Positions 10,161-21,441 of a stretch of DNA of 64,000 nt are shown one piece after another. Numbering within the stretch: position 1 is the stretch's first letter; each line of letters opens with the position of its first letter. Under the pieces are notes generated by a model that was given only the letters and a program-made list of their open reading frames with translations, was not told the DNA's origin and searched no databases. The position numbers and the translations under genes are program-made. Origin of the DNA: Rhodobiaceae bacterium (GTDB lineage Bacteria > Pseudomonadota > Alphaproteobacteria > RS24); NCBI GenBank assembly GCA_018673175.1, contig JABHDF010000067.1, forward strand, positions 49,427-113,426. The letters are read 5' to 3'.

Positions 10161-10934
10161 GGTGCGTTCCACCATCATTTTCTTAATTTCGGTAATTGCC
10201 TTGGCCGGAGACAAGCCCTTCGGGCAGGCTTTGGCGCAATTCATAATCGTGTGGCAACGATAGACGCGGAACGGATCTTCCAGATCATCCAACCGCTCGC
10301 CGGTTTTCTCATCCCGACTGTCGGCCAACCAACGGTAGGCTTGCAGCAATACGGCGGGGCCGAGGTATTTGTCGGAGTTCCACCAATAGCTTGGGCAAGA
10401 AGTCGAGCAGCAGGCGCATAGAATGCACTCATAGAGACCGTCGAGTTGTTCGCGGTCTTCTTTGCTTTGCTTCCACTCGCCTTGCGGGGTCGGCGTATCG
10501 GTTTTGAGCCAAGGCTCGATCGATTCATATTGCGCATATAAATTGGAAAGGTCCGGCACCAAGTCTTTGATGACCGGCATATGCGGCAAAGGATAAATCG
10601 CAATATCGCCCTTCACATCGTCGAGACCCTTGGTGCAGGCCAGAGTGTTTTGGCCGTCGATGTTCATGGCGCAAGAGCCACAAATACCCTCGCGGCACGA
10701 GCGACGGAAAGTCAAAGTCGAATCGACTTCGTTTTTCACCTTAATCAAAGCATCCAAAACCATCGGTCCGCAATCATCGGCATCAATCGTATAAGTGTCG
10801 ACGCGCGGATTGGCTTCATCATCTGGATTCCAGCGATAGATTTTCAACGTCCGTGGGTTCGCAATGGTTCCCTCGGCTGCGTGAACTACGCCCTTATCGA
10901 TTTTTGAATTTGCTGGCAGTGCAATCTCAACCAT
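10155..10934 (-). CDS. sdhB: Succinate dehydrogenase iron-sulfur subunit
   Basis: [50 protein letters not shown]. Confidence 0.97.
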   Translation of the reverse strand: MVEIALPANSKIDKGVVHAAEGTIANPRTLKIYRWNPDDEANPRVDTYTIDADDCGPMVLDALIKVKNEVDSTLTFRRSCREGICGSCAMNIDGQNTLACTKGLDDVKGDIAIYPLPHMPVIKDLVPDLSNLYAQYESIEPWLKTDTPTPQGEWKQSKEDREQLDGLYECILCACCSTSCPSYWWNSDKYLGPAVLLQAYRWLADSRDEKTGERLDDLEDPFRVYRCHTIMNCAKACPKGLSPAKAITEIKKMMVERTV

Positions 10935-10949
10935 AATCTTCGCGCTCCC

Positions 10950-12731
10950 TTAGTAAACTCGAGCTTTCGGCTCGATATAGCTGACTTCATTGGTCAAAGT
11001 GTAATCATGCACGCCGCGATATCCGATGGTGGCTTTGCCTTTGGCATCGACATAGGCCAGCGTGTGTTTCATGTAGTTTTCGTCATCGCGCTCTGGGAAA
11101 TCTTCGCGCGCATGTCCCCCGCGGCTTTCTTTGCGCGCATTGGCGCCTTCTACCGTGGCAATGGCTTGCACAATGAGATTGTCAAATTCTAGCGTCTCGA
11201 TGAGATCTGAATTCCAGATGAGCGAGCGGTCGGCGATGCCAATGTCGTCCATGCCACGAACCACGTCTTGCATCCGCTTGCAGCCCTCTTCCAAAATTTC
11301 GCCACTCCGGAACACGGCGCAATTTTCTTGCATGGCGCGCTGCATTTCACCGCGTAGCTCTGAGGTTGGCGTCGAGCCATCGGCGTTGCGGAAACGCTCC
11401 AAACGATCGACCGCTGCATGGCCTGCATTACTGGCCAAAGGGGCATGGCCTTCGCCGGGCGTAACCACTTCGGAAGCCCGAATGGCGGCCGCGCGGCCAA
11501 ACACCACAAGGTCGATCAAAGAGTTGGAACCCAACCGGTTGGCGCCGTGAACCGACACGCAAGCCGCTTCGCCGATGGCCATCAGACCCGGCACAATGCG
11601 CGCCTCGTCCTCTTCGCTCGGGTTCAGCACTTCGCCGTTATAATTGGTTGGAATGCCGCCCATATTGTAATGCACAGTCGGCAAGACCGGGATTGGCTCT
11701 TTGGTCACATCAACGCCCGCAAATACTTTGGCGCTTTCCGAAATACCCGGCAAACGCTCGGCCAGAATATCTGGGTCGAGGTGGTCGAGATGCAGATAGA
11801 TGTGGTCTTTATTGGGGCCAACACCGCGGCCTTCGCGAATTTCAATGGTCATCGAGCGCGATACGACATCGCGCGACGCCAAATCTTTCGCCGATGGCGC
11901 ATAGCGTTCCATAAAGCGTTCGCCTTCGGAGTTGATCAAAATACCGCCCTCGCCACGCGAGCCCTCGGTAATCAGGCAACCCGCGCCGTAAATGCCGGTT
12001 GGGTGGAACTGCACAAATTCCATGTCTTGCAAAGGAAGTCCGGCGCGAATAACCATCGCCGAGCCATCGCCGGTGCATGTGTGGGCAGAGGTCGCAGAGA
12101 AATAGGCGCGGCCATAGCCACCCGTTGCCAAGATAACTTGCTTGGCTTGGAAACGGTGCAGCGTTCCCGTCGACATTTCTAGCGCGATGACGCCGACACA
12201 ACGGTCTTCGTCCATAATCAAGTCGAGCGCGAAATATTCGATGAAAAACTCAGTGTCATGGCGCAAAGACTGGCCATAGAGCGTGTGCAAAATGGCGTGG
12301 CCTGTGCGGTCGGCGGCGGCGCAAGTGCGCTGAGCAATGCCCTCACCGAAATTGGTGGTCATGCCACCAAATGGACGCTGGTAAATTTTACCTTCTTCGG
12401 TACGCGAGAACGGCACGCCAAAATGCTCCAGCTCATAGACGGCTTCGGCAGCATTGCGGCAGAGATATTCGATCGCATCTTGGTCGCCCAACCAGTCTGA
12501 CCCCTTAACGGTGTCATACATGTGCCAGCGCCAATCGTCGTCGCCCATATTACCAAGAGCTGCGGAAATGCCGCCTTGCGCGGCAACTGTGTGCGAACGG
12601 GTTGGAAATACTTTGGAAATACAAGCGGTCTTTAGACCCCGCTCGGAACAGCCAAGGGCAGCCCGCAGGCCAGACCCGCCAGCGCCAACAACAATGACAT
12701 CAAATTGGTGATCGGTGAATTCGTAACTCAT
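10950..12731 (-). CDS. sdhA: Succinate dehydrogenase flavoprotein subunit
   Basis: [14 protein letters not shown]...[21 protein letters not shown]; canonical SdhA. Confidence 0.97.
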   Translation of the reverse strand: MSYEFTDHQFDVIVVGAGGSGLRAALGCSERGLKTACISKVFPTRSHTVAAQGGISAALGNMGDDDWRWHMYDTVKGSDWLGDQDAIEYLCRNAAEAVYELEHFGVPFSRTEEGKIYQRPFGGMTTNFGEGIAQRTCAAADRTGHAILHTLYGQSLRHDTEFFIEYFALDLIMDEDRCVGVIALEMSTGTLHRFQAKQVILATGGYGRAYFSATSAHTCTGDGSAMVIRAGLPLQDMEFVQFHPTGIYGAGCLITEGSRGEGGILINSEGERFMERYAPSAKDLASRDVVSRSMTIEIREGRGVGPNKDHIYLHLDHLDPDILAERLPGISESAKVFAGVDVTKEPIPVLPTVHYNMGGIPTNYNGEVLNPSEEDEARIVPGLMAIGEAACVSVHGANRLGSNSLIDLVVFGRAAAIRASEVVTPGEGHAPLASNAGHAAVDRLERFRNADGSTPTSELRGEMQRAMQENCAVFRSGEILEEGCKRMQDVVRGMDDIGIADRSLIWNSDLIETLEFDNLIVQAIATVEGANARKESRGGHAREDFPERDDENYMKHTLAYVDAKGKATIGYRGVHDYTLTNEVSYIEPKARVY

Positions 12732-12785
12732 AAAACTCTCCAGCTTTGAGCCGCGCTAAGCGGACCCAAGGTTTCGTAAAATCAT

Positions 12786-13166
12786 TTAGCCAATAACTAG
12801 CTTCAGCACGGCCAAAATGCAGGCCACGCCAATGGTGAAGGCAAAAAACTGATTGGCAATCAGGGCCAATAATTTGCTCGCTTCGCCGTGAATGTAATCT
12901 TCAATCACCACCTGCAACCCAAGGCGCATGTGATAAACCGCCGAGACAATCAGCAGCAGCATAATCAGGCCGATGAAAGGATTGCCCAAAAAGGCGGTCA
13001 TCGTGGCGTAATCAGAGCCCGCATGGACAACCAAAGCGCCAACCAAAAACAGCATCAAAGGAATATTTGCTAGTGCGGTAACGCGCTGCATGAAAAAATG
13101 CTCTGTGCCTTTTTTAGCCGAGCCAAGGCCGCGTACGCGCGACAGGGGGGTTCGCATATCCGACAT
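12786..13166 (-). CDS. sdhD: Succinate dehydrogenase hydrophobic membrane anchor subunit
   Basis: MSDMRTPLSRVRGLGSAKKGTEHFFMQRVTALANIPL; start at MSDM overlaps the sdhC stop. Confidence 0.9.
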   Translation of the reverse strand: MSDMRTPLSRVRGLGSAKKGTEHFFMQRVTALANIPLMLFLVGALVVHAGSDYATMTAFLGNPFIGLIMLLLIVSAVYHMRLGLQVVIEDYIHGEASKLLALIANQFFAFTIGVACILAVLKLVIG

Positions 13167-13570
13167 TAAAACGCTCCCATATAAGCATAGGCCGCGACCC
13201 AAACACCGGCCGTCAAAATGAGCGGCAAAATGCTGGTCAGGCGGGCGATAATTTCGACGTGCTTAAGATCAAAGCCGCGACCGGTATCCCAAATGAAATG
13301 GCGCAAGCCGCCAAACATGTGGTGGAACAAAGCCCAGCTATAGCCAAATAAAACCAGACGACCGTACCAAGCCGAAGACACAGCTTGCACTTGCGCATAG
13401 CTTTCCGGCCCCGTAGCAGCCGCCAATAGCCACCACGCCAATAGAACCGTGCCAGCGTACAAAGCGACGCCCGTGGCGCGGTGTAAAATCGAGAGCATCA
13501 TTGTCAGCGTCCAGCGATAAATCTGGATATGTGGCGACAAAGGTCTCGCGCGAGTTGTTTGATCGGTCAT
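13166..13570 (-). CDS. sdhC: Succinate dehydrogenase cytochrome b556 subunit
   Basis: MTDQTTRARPLSPHIQIYRWTLTMMLSILHRATGVAL; start refined to MTDQ. Confidence 0.93.
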   Translation of the reverse strand: MTDQTTRARPLSPHIQIYRWTLTMMLSILHRATGVALYAGTVLLAWWLLAAATGPESYAQVQAVSSAWYGRLVLFGYSWALFHHMFGGLRHFIWDTGRGFDLKHVEIIARLTSILPLILTAGVWVAAYAYMGAF

Positions 13571-13708
13571 TCGATAGCTCCTAAAGCTCGAACCCCTCTT
13601 GAAACGAGGGACAAGCCGAGAGTATACACGCAAAAATATGGAAAATGCCAAACCTCATATCGCGCCATGCTGTCGCACGATAAAACCGGCCTAGGGCCCG
13701 AAAAAAAT

Positions 13709-14785
13709 CTACCCGCGCGCCATATAGAGCCAGATATCCAGCTCTAAAATCACCTCTGGCAGACGCTTGCTTTCCGCGTCGAGATGCGGAAAATCATTTA
13801 TATTCAGGCCTTTGCGCCCTTTTATCATAATTTGGCGCAAGCGCAGCGCGCCCACATCGGGCCGGGTTTCAAAGCTGGCTTTATCCAAAACCTCGGACCA
13901 GCCATAAATTGTATCGCCAGCGAAAGCAGGCGCCGCATGAGTGCCGCTATTGAGCGTGGCCATGGCGCCGGCGTTTTCAAAACCGTTAAAGCGCATGGCC
14001 GTAGCGTGCGAAATAATGTGGCCTCCATAAATCAGCCGTTGGCCGAAGCGACTGTCGGCTTGCAAGTGCGCATCAAAATGAACTTCTGCGGTATTTTGAT
14101 AGGCCCGTGTCGCCATCATATGTTCGCTGTCCTCTAGGGTGACGCCGCCGCCATGGGCCATTCTCTCCCCCACCTCAAAGCTCTCCCAAAGGCGGGGGCT
14201 GCCGGCGGCCACACAGTTCCAAAGCCCATAATCGGCCTGCGGAAGCGGCAAATCAGCCGCAACGACATGGGCCGCAATATCGGGCCAAGCGGTTTTGGGG
14301 TCGAGGTTTGGGGCTGGCGAGCTGGCATCGCGTTTTTTTACCATGACCCAACGCACATAAGACAAGACTTGCGCTTCGTGCTGATTGACCCCCCGCGTGC
14401 GCACCATAACAATTCCGGTTTCGCCGCTTTTGTTTTCGCGCAAGCCAATGACTTGCGAGCTGGCCGACAAAGTATCGCCGGCAAAAACTGGCGCGCCAAA
14501 CTGGCCCTCGCCATAGCCTAAATTAGCCAGCGCATGGCGGGAGACATCCGGCACGGATTTACCAAACACAATATGAAACACCAGCCAGTCTTCCAGCGGA
14601 CGGTCGCGCAAACCCAGCTGCTGCGCGAAAGGCGCGCTAGAGTGCAAAGGATTGCGCCCGCCATAAAGCGCTTGATAGAGCGCACCATCGCCCTCGCCCA
14701 GCGTGCGCGGCGTGGCATGCACCAGCGTTTCGCCTAGGGTGAAGTCTTCAAAATATCGGCCGTTGGGGAAATAAGTTTGGGTCAT
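13709..14785 (-). CDS. mch: MaoC-family mesaconyl-CoA hydratase-like dehydratase
   Basis: Two hot-dog domains (GRYFEDFTLGETLVHA...; ...SFEVGERMAHGGGVTLEDSEHMMATRAYQNTAEVHFD), adjacent to CoA-ester lyase. Confidence 0.7.
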   Translation of the reverse strand: MTQTYFPNGRYFEDFTLGETLVHATPRTLGEGDGALYQALYGGRNPLHSSAPFAQQLGLRDRPLEDWLVFHIVFGKSVPDVSRHALANLGYGEGQFGAPVFAGDTLSASSQVIGLRENKSGETGIVMVRTRGVNQHEAQVLSYVRWVMVKKRDASSPAPNLDPKTAWPDIAAHVVAADLPLPQADYGLWNCVAAGSPRLWESFEVGERMAHGGGVTLEDSEHMMATRAYQNTAEVHFDAHLQADSRFGQRLIYGGHIISHATAMRFNGFENAGAMATLNSGTHAAPAFAGDTIYGWSEVLDKASFETRPDVGALRLRQIMIKGRKGLNINDFPHLDAESKRLPEVILELDIWLYMARG

Positions 14786-14802
14786 AAGGCGATGATAAAG
14801 GT

Positions 14803-15684
14803 TTAACTTCGAGACGCAATCGCTTGTGCGATCTCGAGCGTGCGGGCGGCGATATTGCGGTGCAATAATTCGGTCATCTTACCGTCGATTTTCAACACGC
14901 CTTTGCCAGCGTTTGCAGGGTCGGCGAAAGCGGCGACGATATTTCGGGCTTGCTCGACCTCCAAGTCGGAAGGGCCAAACGCCGCGTGGCATAGCTCCAG
15001 CTGACTGGGGTGGATGAGCGTCTTGCCGTCAAACCCCATATCGGCGCCTTGCTGGCATTCCGCCTCAAAGCCTTCCGCATCGGAAATATGATTGTACACG
15101 CCGTCCAATATCGTCAGGCCGAATTGGCGCGCTGCCAATAAAGACAAGGTGAGGCTGGTGAGCATAGGCGCGCGCCCGGGCACTAAGCTGGCACGCATTT
15201 CTTTGGCCAAATCATTGGTGCCCATGACAAAAGTCGTCAGCCGCGTGGTTTGCGCGCAAGCCGCCAAGGCTTCAAGATTGAAAATCGCTTGCGGCGTTTC
15301 AATCATAATCCATAAATCACAAGCCTCCGGTATCGCCTTTTGCAAGGCCGCAACCTCTTCCGGCGTCGAGACTTTGGGCGCCAGAACAGCATTGGGGCTT
15401 TGCGCGTCAGCCAGATTATGCAGCGCCACCAAATCCTCCACGCCCCACGGCGTATCCAAAGCATTGATCCGCACAATCGTCTCGCTGGCGCCATAGCCGC
15501 CTTCGCGCAAGGCCGCGCAAACCAAATCGCGCGCCTCCGCTTTGGCCTCCGGCGCCACCGCGTCTTCTAAATCCAGCAGCAGGCAATCGGCATCCAGGGT
15601 GCGCGCTTTATCGAGCGCACGGGCATTGGCACCGGGCATATAAAGCGCCGAGCGGCGAGGTCGGGTGGAAGGGGTAGACGTCAT
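14803..15684 (-). CDS. HpcH/HpaI (CitE-like) CoA ester lyase, malyl-CoA lyase/thioesterase type
   Basis: RRSALYMPGANARALDKARTLDADCLLLDLEDAVAPEAKAEAR; CitE-like superfamily. Confidence 0.85.
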   Translation of the reverse strand: MTSTPSTRPRRSALYMPGANARALDKARTLDADCLLLDLEDAVAPEAKAEARDLVCAALREGGYGASETIVRINALDTPWGVEDLVALHNLADAQSPNAVLAPKVSTPEEVAALQKAIPEACDLWIMIETPQAIFNLEALAACAQTTRLTTFVMGTNDLAKEMRASLVPGRAPMLTSLTLSLLAARQFGLTILDGVYNHISDAEGFEAECQQGADMGFDGKTLIHPSQLELCHAAFGPSDLEVEQARNIVAAFADPANAGKGVLKIDGKMTELLHRNIAARTLEIAQAIASRS

Positions 15685-15759
15685 TTTTAAATTCCCGTGC
15701 AGTCAGAGGCTAAGCAGATGTATAGTGAGCAGATTACTGATTTTAACCAAAGGGACAAG

Positions 15760-16596
15760 ATGAAGCGTAAACCCATCGTGTTGGTACTTTCGAGCCAAGT
15801 GGTAAGTGGCCAGGTTGGGCTGAATGCCATGCAGCCTGCGTTTCGTGCCTTAGAGCTAGAAACCGTATCCCTTCCGACCACTTTATTGGCCGCCCATCCA
15901 GCCGCTTTTCCACAACATGGCAAGCCTGCCGGCGGCGCTTTGCCAGCCAGCCAAATGCTGGAGATGGTCGATTGGCTGCTCGAAGCGGGCGCCCTAGAAA
16001 ATTGCGCCGCCATCGTAACGGGCTATTTGCCAAGCCCCGAACATGTGCAGGCGGCCGCGCAAATTATACGCCAAGTAAAAAGCCTAAACCCCGATATGGT
16101 GTATGCCTGCGACCCAATTTGTGGCGACAACGGGCGCCTGTATTTGCCCGAGGCCGTGGTGGACGGCTTAAAACAATCCCTCTTGCCGCTGGCCGATATC
16201 GCCACGCCGAACTTATTCGAACTCTCCCAGCTCAGCGCCATGTCGAAGCTCACCGACACGCCCCAAAGCATCCAAGCCGCGCGCGCGCTCGGCGTGCCCC
16301 AAGTGCTGGTCACCTCCGCGCCCGCGCCCGAGGACGGGCGCATCGCTGTTTTGCAGGTGACGGGAGAAGATGTTTTGCGCTGTGAAACCACGCGCGCACC
16401 GAGCGCGCCCCATGGCATGGGAGATTTATTTTCCGCGCTTTATTTGGGTCTGCATTTAAAAGCCGAGCCAAAAGCTTTGGGGGTGGCGTGTGCTACCCTA
16501 GCGCAAATCGCCAGCAACAATTTGGAAGCCACGCAACTGCCCCATGGGCCGGTGCGTCTTGCCTCCGCGGCTATTCAGGAAAAAATAAACCTCTAA
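15760..16596 (+). CDS. pdxY: Pyridoxal kinase
   Basis: MKRKPIVLVLSSQVVSGQVGLNAMQPAFRALELETVSLPTTLLAAHP; YACDPICGDNGRLYLPEAV; start refined. Confidence 0.85.
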   Translation: MKRKPIVLVLSSQVVSGQVGLNAMQPAFRALELETVSLPTTLLAAHPAAFPQHGKPAGGALPASQMLEMVDWLLEAGALENCAAIVTGYLPSPEHVQAAAQIIRQVKSLNPDMVYACDPICGDNGRLYLPEAVVDGLKQSLLPLADIATPNLFELSQLSAMSKLTDTPQSIQAARALGVPQVLVTSAPAPEDGRIAVLQVTGEDVLRCETTRAPSAPHGMGDLFSALYLGLHLKAEPKALGVACATLAQIASNNLEATQLPHGPVRLASAAIQEKINL

Positions 16597-17630
16597 GCGT
16601 CGAGCTTAACGCGGCTTTTGGTCAGGTGCTTTTGGGTTAGCAGCTCGGCAATTTGAACGGCGTTTAGAGCCGCGCCTTTGCGCAAATTATCCGACACCAC
16701 CCAAATGGACAGGCCATGCTCGACCGTTGGGTCAACGCGCAAACGAGAGACGAAAGTCTCATAATCGCCGACGCATTCGATGGGCGTCACATAGCCGTCA
16801 TCTTCGCGGCGATCGACCACCAACACGCCGTCTGCCGCCTCGAGGGCATCATAGGCTTGAGTTTCCGAAATCTCGCTTTCAAACTCAATGGTTACCGCTT
16901 CCGAATGGCCGACAAAAACCGGCACGCGCACGCAAGTCACCGCCATGGCGATATCTGGGTCGAGAATTTTTTGCGTCTCAACCTGCATTTTCCATTCTTC
17001 TTTGGTGCTGCCGCCCTTCATAAATTCATCAATATGCGGGATGACATTAAAGGCAATCTGCTTGGTGAAATTCTCGCGCTTCAGCTCGTCATTTACAAAC
17101 ACGGCGCGGGTTTGGGTAAATAACTCATCCATCGCCGACGCGCCGGCGCCCGACACCGACTGATAGGTCGAGACAACAAGGCGTTTGATTTTGGCGACAT
17201 CATGCAAAGGCTTCAAAGCCACCATCAATTGCGCTGTCGAGCAATTGGGATTGGCAATAATATTGCGCTGGGTATAGCCCGCCAGCGCCTCTGGATTTAC
17301 TTCCGGCACAATCAGGGGCACATCGTCTTCCATCCGATAGAGCGATGAATTATCGATGACAATGCAGCCAGCTTTGGCGGCTTTGGGCGCATATTCTTTG
17401 GTCGGGCCCGAGCCGCAAGCAAACAAGGCAATATCAGCTTGAGAAAAATCGTAAAATTCCAAGGCCTGGGCTTTCAAGGTGCGGTCCCCAAAGCTGACTT
17501 CTCTGCCTTGGCTTTTGCGCGAGGCAACACAGTCCAGACGCGCCAGCGGAAACTTGCGCTCGTCTAGAATATTAAGTATTTCGCGACCGACATTTCCGGT
17601 CGCCCCAACCACCGCGACAACATAAGACAT
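16593..17630 (-). CDS. asd: Aspartate-semialdehyde dehydrogenase
   Basis: MSYVVAVVGATGNVGREILNILDERKFPLARLDCVASRKS; NPNCSTAQLM; start refined to MSYVV. Confidence 0.96.
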   Translation of the reverse strand: MSYVVAVVGATGNVGREILNILDERKFPLARLDCVASRKSQGREVSFGDRTLKAQALEFYDFSQADIALFACGSGPTKEYAPKAAKAGCIVIDNSSLYRMEDDVPLIVPEVNPEALAGYTQRNIIANPNCSTAQLMVALKPLHDVAKIKRLVVSTYQSVSGAGASAMDELFTQTRAVFVNDELKRENFTKQIAFNVIPHIDEFMKGGSTKEEWKMQVETQKILDPDIAMAVTCVRVPVFVGHSEAVTIEFESEISETQAYDALEAADGVLVVDRREDDGYVTPIECVGDYETFVSRLRVDPTVEHGLSIWVVSDNLRKGAALNAVQIAELLTQKHLTKSRVKLDA

Positions 17631-17631
17631 A

Positions 17632-18738
17632 TTATTTTCCCAATTCTGTGAGCGCTGCCAAAACGGCATCGCCCATGCCGGAAGTGCCAACTTCTTGGCA
17701 ACCCGCTTGCATAATGTCGCCCGTGCGCACGCCTTTATCCAACACATGGGTGACGGCATTTTCCAGCAGGTCTGCATCGTCGCCGCGCTCAAACGTATAG
17801 CGCAACGCCATCGCAAAACTCATGATCGACGCAATCGGGTTGGCTTTGCCCTGACCCGCAATATCTGGCGCCGAACCGTGTACTGGCTCGTATAAGGATT
17901 TCGACCGACCTGTGGTCGCATCGGGCGCGCCCAAAGACGCCGAAGGCAACATGCCCAATGACCCCGTCAGCATCGCCGCGATATCGGACAAAATATCGCC
18001 GAACAAATTGTCGGTGACCAGCACATCATACTGCTTGGGATTGCGCACCAATTGCATGGCGCAATTATCGGCCAGCACGTGTTCGAGTTCCAATTCAGGA
18101 AACTCGGAGGTGATGATTTTGGTCACTTCTTCGTTCCACAAAAGGCCCGATTCCATGACATTGCGTTTTTCAGAAGACGCCAAACGCTTGCCGCGTTTCA
18201 TGGCCAAATCGCCGGCTACGCGCGCGATGCGCTCGATCTCATAGGTTTCGTAAACTTGCGTATTGACGCCGCGACGCTGGCCATTGCCAAGGTCTTCAAT
18301 GCCGCGCGGTTCGCCAAAGTAAACGCCGCCTGTGAGCTCGCGCACAATCATAATGTCGAGGCCTTCCACCAATTCGCGCTTCAAAGAAGACGCATCGGCG
18401 AGCGCTGGAAAGCAAATGGCGGGACGCAAATTAGCAAATAATCCCATGTCGGAGCGCAACCGCAAAAGACCCGCTTCGGGGCGCGCTTCATACGCTACCT
18501 TATCCCACTGCGGACCGCCCACAGCACCAAACAGAACCGCGTCTGACTGCATGGCCTTGTCCATCGCCGCATCGGAGATGGCCGCGCCGTGCACGTCATA
18601 AGCCGCACCGCCGACGAGGTCTTCGTCGAGATTGACCTGAAAGCCGCGCGCGTCGCCGAACCAACCGATGATGCGGCGCACTTCGCCCATTACTTCTGGG
18701 CCAATGCCGTCGCCTGGCAAGATGAGAATATTTTCCAT
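17632..18738 (-). CDS. leuB: 3-isopropylmalate dehydrogenase
   Basis: [27 protein letters not shown]...; [24 protein letters not shown]. Confidence 0.97.
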   Translation of the reverse strand: MENILILPGDGIGPEVMGEVRRIIGWFGDARGFQVNLDEDLVGGAAYDVHGAAISDAAMDKAMQSDAVLFGAVGGPQWDKVAYEARPEAGLLRLRSDMGLFANLRPAICFPALADASSLKRELVEGLDIMIVRELTGGVYFGEPRGIEDLGNGQRRGVNTQVYETYEIERIARVAGDLAMKRGKRLASSEKRNVMESGLLWNEEVTKIITSEFPELELEHVLADNCAMQLVRNPKQYDVLVTDNLFGDILSDIAAMLTGSLGMLPSASLGAPDATTGRSKSLYEPVHGSAPDIAGQGKANPIASIMSFAMALRYTFERGDDADLLENAVTHVLDKGVRTGDIMQAGCQEVGTSGMGDAVLAALTELGK

Positions 18739-18775
18739 TTTTAAATCCTTACTGGCATCGCAAATGCCGGCTGCT

Positions 18776-19378
18776 CTAGCGCCAAGGCTGGTCTGCCAAA
18801 GCCGTTTCATAGGTGTCGATAGACGTGGACTTTTGCAACGTCAGGCCAATATCGTCGAGGCCTTCGAGCAGACATTTTTTGCGGAACGCATCGACTTCAA
18901 AAGCAATCGTGCCGCCATCGGGGCCTTTAATCGTTTGGCTTTCCAAATCGATCGTCACCGTGGCATTGGCGCCGCGTTTGGCGTCATCCATCAATTTATC
19001 GACATCGGCTTGCGGCAAAACAATCGGCAAAATGCCGTTTTTGAAGCAGTTATTGTAAAAAATATCTGCAAAGCTCGTCGAGATAACGCAGCGGATACCA
19101 AAATCCAACAACGCCCAAGGCGCATGCTCGCGGCTTGAGCCGCACCCGAAATTATCGCCAGCCACCAAAACTTCGGCTTCGCGATAGGCGGCTTGGTTGA
19201 GCACGAAATCAGCGACTTCTTCGCCTTCGGGCGTATAGCGCATTTCATCGAATAGGTTTTTGCCCAAGCCAGAGCGCTGGATGGTTTTCAAAAACTGTTT
19301 TGGGATAATCATATCCGTATCGACATTCAAAATGTCTAGCGGCGCGGCAATCCCGGTCAGATGATTGAACTTTTGCAT
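18776..19378 (-). CDS. leuD: 3-isopropylmalate dehydratase small subunit
   Basis: [48 protein letters not shown]. Confidence 0.97.
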   Translation of the reverse strand: MQKFNHLTGIAAPLDILNVDTDMIIPKQFLKTIQRSGLGKNLFDEMRYTPEGEEVADFVLNQAAYREAEVLVAGDNFGCGSSREHAPWALLDFGIRCVISTSFADIFYNNCFKNGILPIVLPQADVDKLMDDAKRGANATVTIDLESQTIKGPDGGTIAFEVDAFRKKCLLEGLDDIGLTLQKSTSIDTYETALADQPWR

Positions 19379-19381
19379 GGG

Positions 19382-20803
19382 TTAGCCCTCCGCTTTCAAG
19401 TTACGAATATCCGTGAAGTGGCCCGTCACGGCAGCCGCAGCCGCCATTTCTGGGGATACCAAATGGGTGCGTCCGCCGCGCCCTTGGCGGCCCTCAAAAT
19501 TACGGTTAGAGGTCGAAGCACAGCGCTCGCCTGGCTGCAATTTATCGGCATTCATCGCCAGACACATCGAGCAACCTGGCTCGCGCCATTCAAAGCCCGC
19601 GTCGATGAAAATCTTATCCAGACCCTCTTTTTCGGCCTGCAGTTTAATCAGGCCCGAGCCTGGCACAACCATGGCCGAAACGCTCGGCACGACGGTTTTG
19701 CCTTTGGCAATGGCGGCCGCCGCACGCAAATCTTCAATGCGGCTATTGGTGCAAGAGCCGATAAACACGCGGTCAATGGCGACTTCTTGCATCGGCGTGC
19801 CTGCGGTCAGGCCCATATAATCGAGCGCGCGCTCGGTTGATTTGCGGCGCGCTTCGTCTTTAATGTCGGCTGGATTGGGCACGGAACCATCGATAGAAAT
19901 AACGTCTTGTGGACTGGTGCCCCAAGTGACCAAAGGCGGCAAGTCGGAGGCATCGATGGTAACCTCTTTATCGAAAACGGCATCGCCATCTGAAGACAGC
20001 GTGCGCCAATAGGCGACCGCCTGATCCCAATCGGCACCCTTGGGGGCTTTGGCGCGGCCTTCGAGGAAGGCATAGGTTTTCTCGTCCGGTGCCACAAGGC
20101 CCGCCCGTGCGCCTGCCTCGATGGACATATTACACAAAGTCATACGGCCTTCGATGGAGAGCGCTTCAATGGCGGGGCCTGCATATTCCAGCACATAGCC
20201 CGTGCCGCCCGCTGTGCCAATTTCGCCGACAATGGCAAGGGCAATATCTTTGGCGGTAATATAGTCCGGCGCCTCGCCCACCACATTAATGCGGAAGTTT
20301 TTGGCTTTTGATTGAATGAGCGTTTGGGTGGCCAACACATGCTCGACTTCGGACGTGCCAATGCCATGCGCCAAAGCGCCAAAAGCGCCATGGGTAGAGG
20401 TGTGGCTATCGCCGCACACAATGGTCAGGCCTGGCAAAGTAAAGCCTTGCTCGGGGCCCGTCACATGCACGATGCCTTGGCGAATGTCATCCATAGCGAC
20501 ATATTCAAGCCCGAACTCGGCGCAGTTTTTTTCCAAAGTCTGGATTTGCAATTTGCTTTCCGGATCTTCGATCGCGTCGACCCCGCCGGTGCGGTCGGTC
20601 GTCGGAATATTGTGGTCTGCAAGGGCGAGTACTTTATGCGGCGCGCGCACGGTTCGGCCCGTCATCCGCAAGCCTTCAAAAGCTTGCGGGCTGGTTACTT
20701 CATGCACCAAATGACGGTCGATATACATCAAGCAGTTTCCGTCTGCTTGCTCATCTACCATATGAGCATTCCAAATTTTGTCGTAAAGCGTGGTCCCGGT
20801 CAT
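19382..20803 (-). CDS. leuC: 3-isopropylmalate dehydratase large subunit
   Basis: [42 protein letters not shown]. Confidence 0.97.
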   Translation of the reverse strand: MTGTTLYDKIWNAHMVDEQADGNCLMYIDRHLVHEVTSPQAFEGLRMTGRTVRAPHKVLALADHNIPTTDRTGGVDAIEDPESKLQIQTLEKNCAEFGLEYVAMDDIRQGIVHVTGPEQGFTLPGLTIVCGDSHTSTHGAFGALAHGIGTSEVEHVLATQTLIQSKAKNFRINVVGEAPDYITAKDIALAIVGEIGTAGGTGYVLEYAGPAIEALSIEGRMTLCNMSIEAGARAGLVAPDEKTYAFLEGRAKAPKGADWDQAVAYWRTLSSDGDAVFDKEVTIDASDLPPLVTWGTSPQDVISIDGSVPNPADIKDEARRKSTERALDYMGLTAGTPMQEVAIDRVFIGSCTNSRIEDLRAAAAIAKGKTVVPSVSAMVVPGSGLIKLQAEKEGLDKIFIDAGFEWREPGCSMCLAMNADKLQPGERCASTSNRNFEGRQGRGGRTHLVSPEMAAAAAVTGHFTDIRNLKAEG

Positions 20804-20894
20804 AACTGCTGCCTTTATTTTTTACGAGGGCTGCCTTCCCCCCGCCCCAAAGAGTTTGGGGAATGAATGGAGTTCGCGGCTCTCGAAAGAAATC

Positions 20895-21341
20895 TTAGGC
20901 GTCAGTGTCGACGCTAGGAGCCTCCTTGGCCGCGGATTTTGGTGTGGTTTTTGCGTCTGCCTTGGTCGATTTCAAGCGACGCTCGGTAATTCGAGCGGCT
21001 TTACCGGTCAGGCCACGCAGATAATAAAGTTTCGCACGACGCACACGACCCCGGCGAACCAGGTCAATGCTGTCTACCAGAGGAGAGTAAATTGGGAAAA
21101 CCCGTTCCACGCCCTCACCGTAAGAAATTTTACGCACGGTGAAATTTTCATTCAAGCCGCCGCCAGCGCGTGAAATGCACACGCCTTCAAAAGCCTGAAT
21201 ACGCTCGCGCGAACCTTCGATTACTTTTACATTCACTTTCACTGTGTCGCCAGGTTGGAAATCCGGTACGGATTTCTCGGCGGTCAGTTCAGCCATGTGT
21301 TCGCGTTCTAATTCTTCAATAACATTCATTTGCGTCACCAT
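20895..21341 (-). CDS. rplS: 50S ribosomal protein L19 (with basic C-terminal extension)
   Basis: [51 protein letters not shown]. Confidence 0.96.
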   Translation of the reverse strand: MVTQMNVIEELEREHMAELTAEKSVPDFQPGDTVKVNVKVIEGSRERIQAFEGVCISRAGGGLNENFTVRKISYGEGVERVFPIYSPLVDSIDLVRRGRVRRAKLYYLRGLTGKAARITERRLKSTKADAKTTPKSAAKEAPSVDTDA

Positions 21342-21441
21342 TTGCGCGTGTTTCGATGCGACACCTGTCTCATCGGATGTGGGGATTTACCATGGCTTTA
21401 GGGTTGTGTCACCCCTTTTCGGGCGATTCACCATTGTTTTT

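Noticed and set aside
11418-12182. 254-aa plus-strand ORF inside sdhA
   Set aside because: Antisense shadow ORF in a conserved gene.
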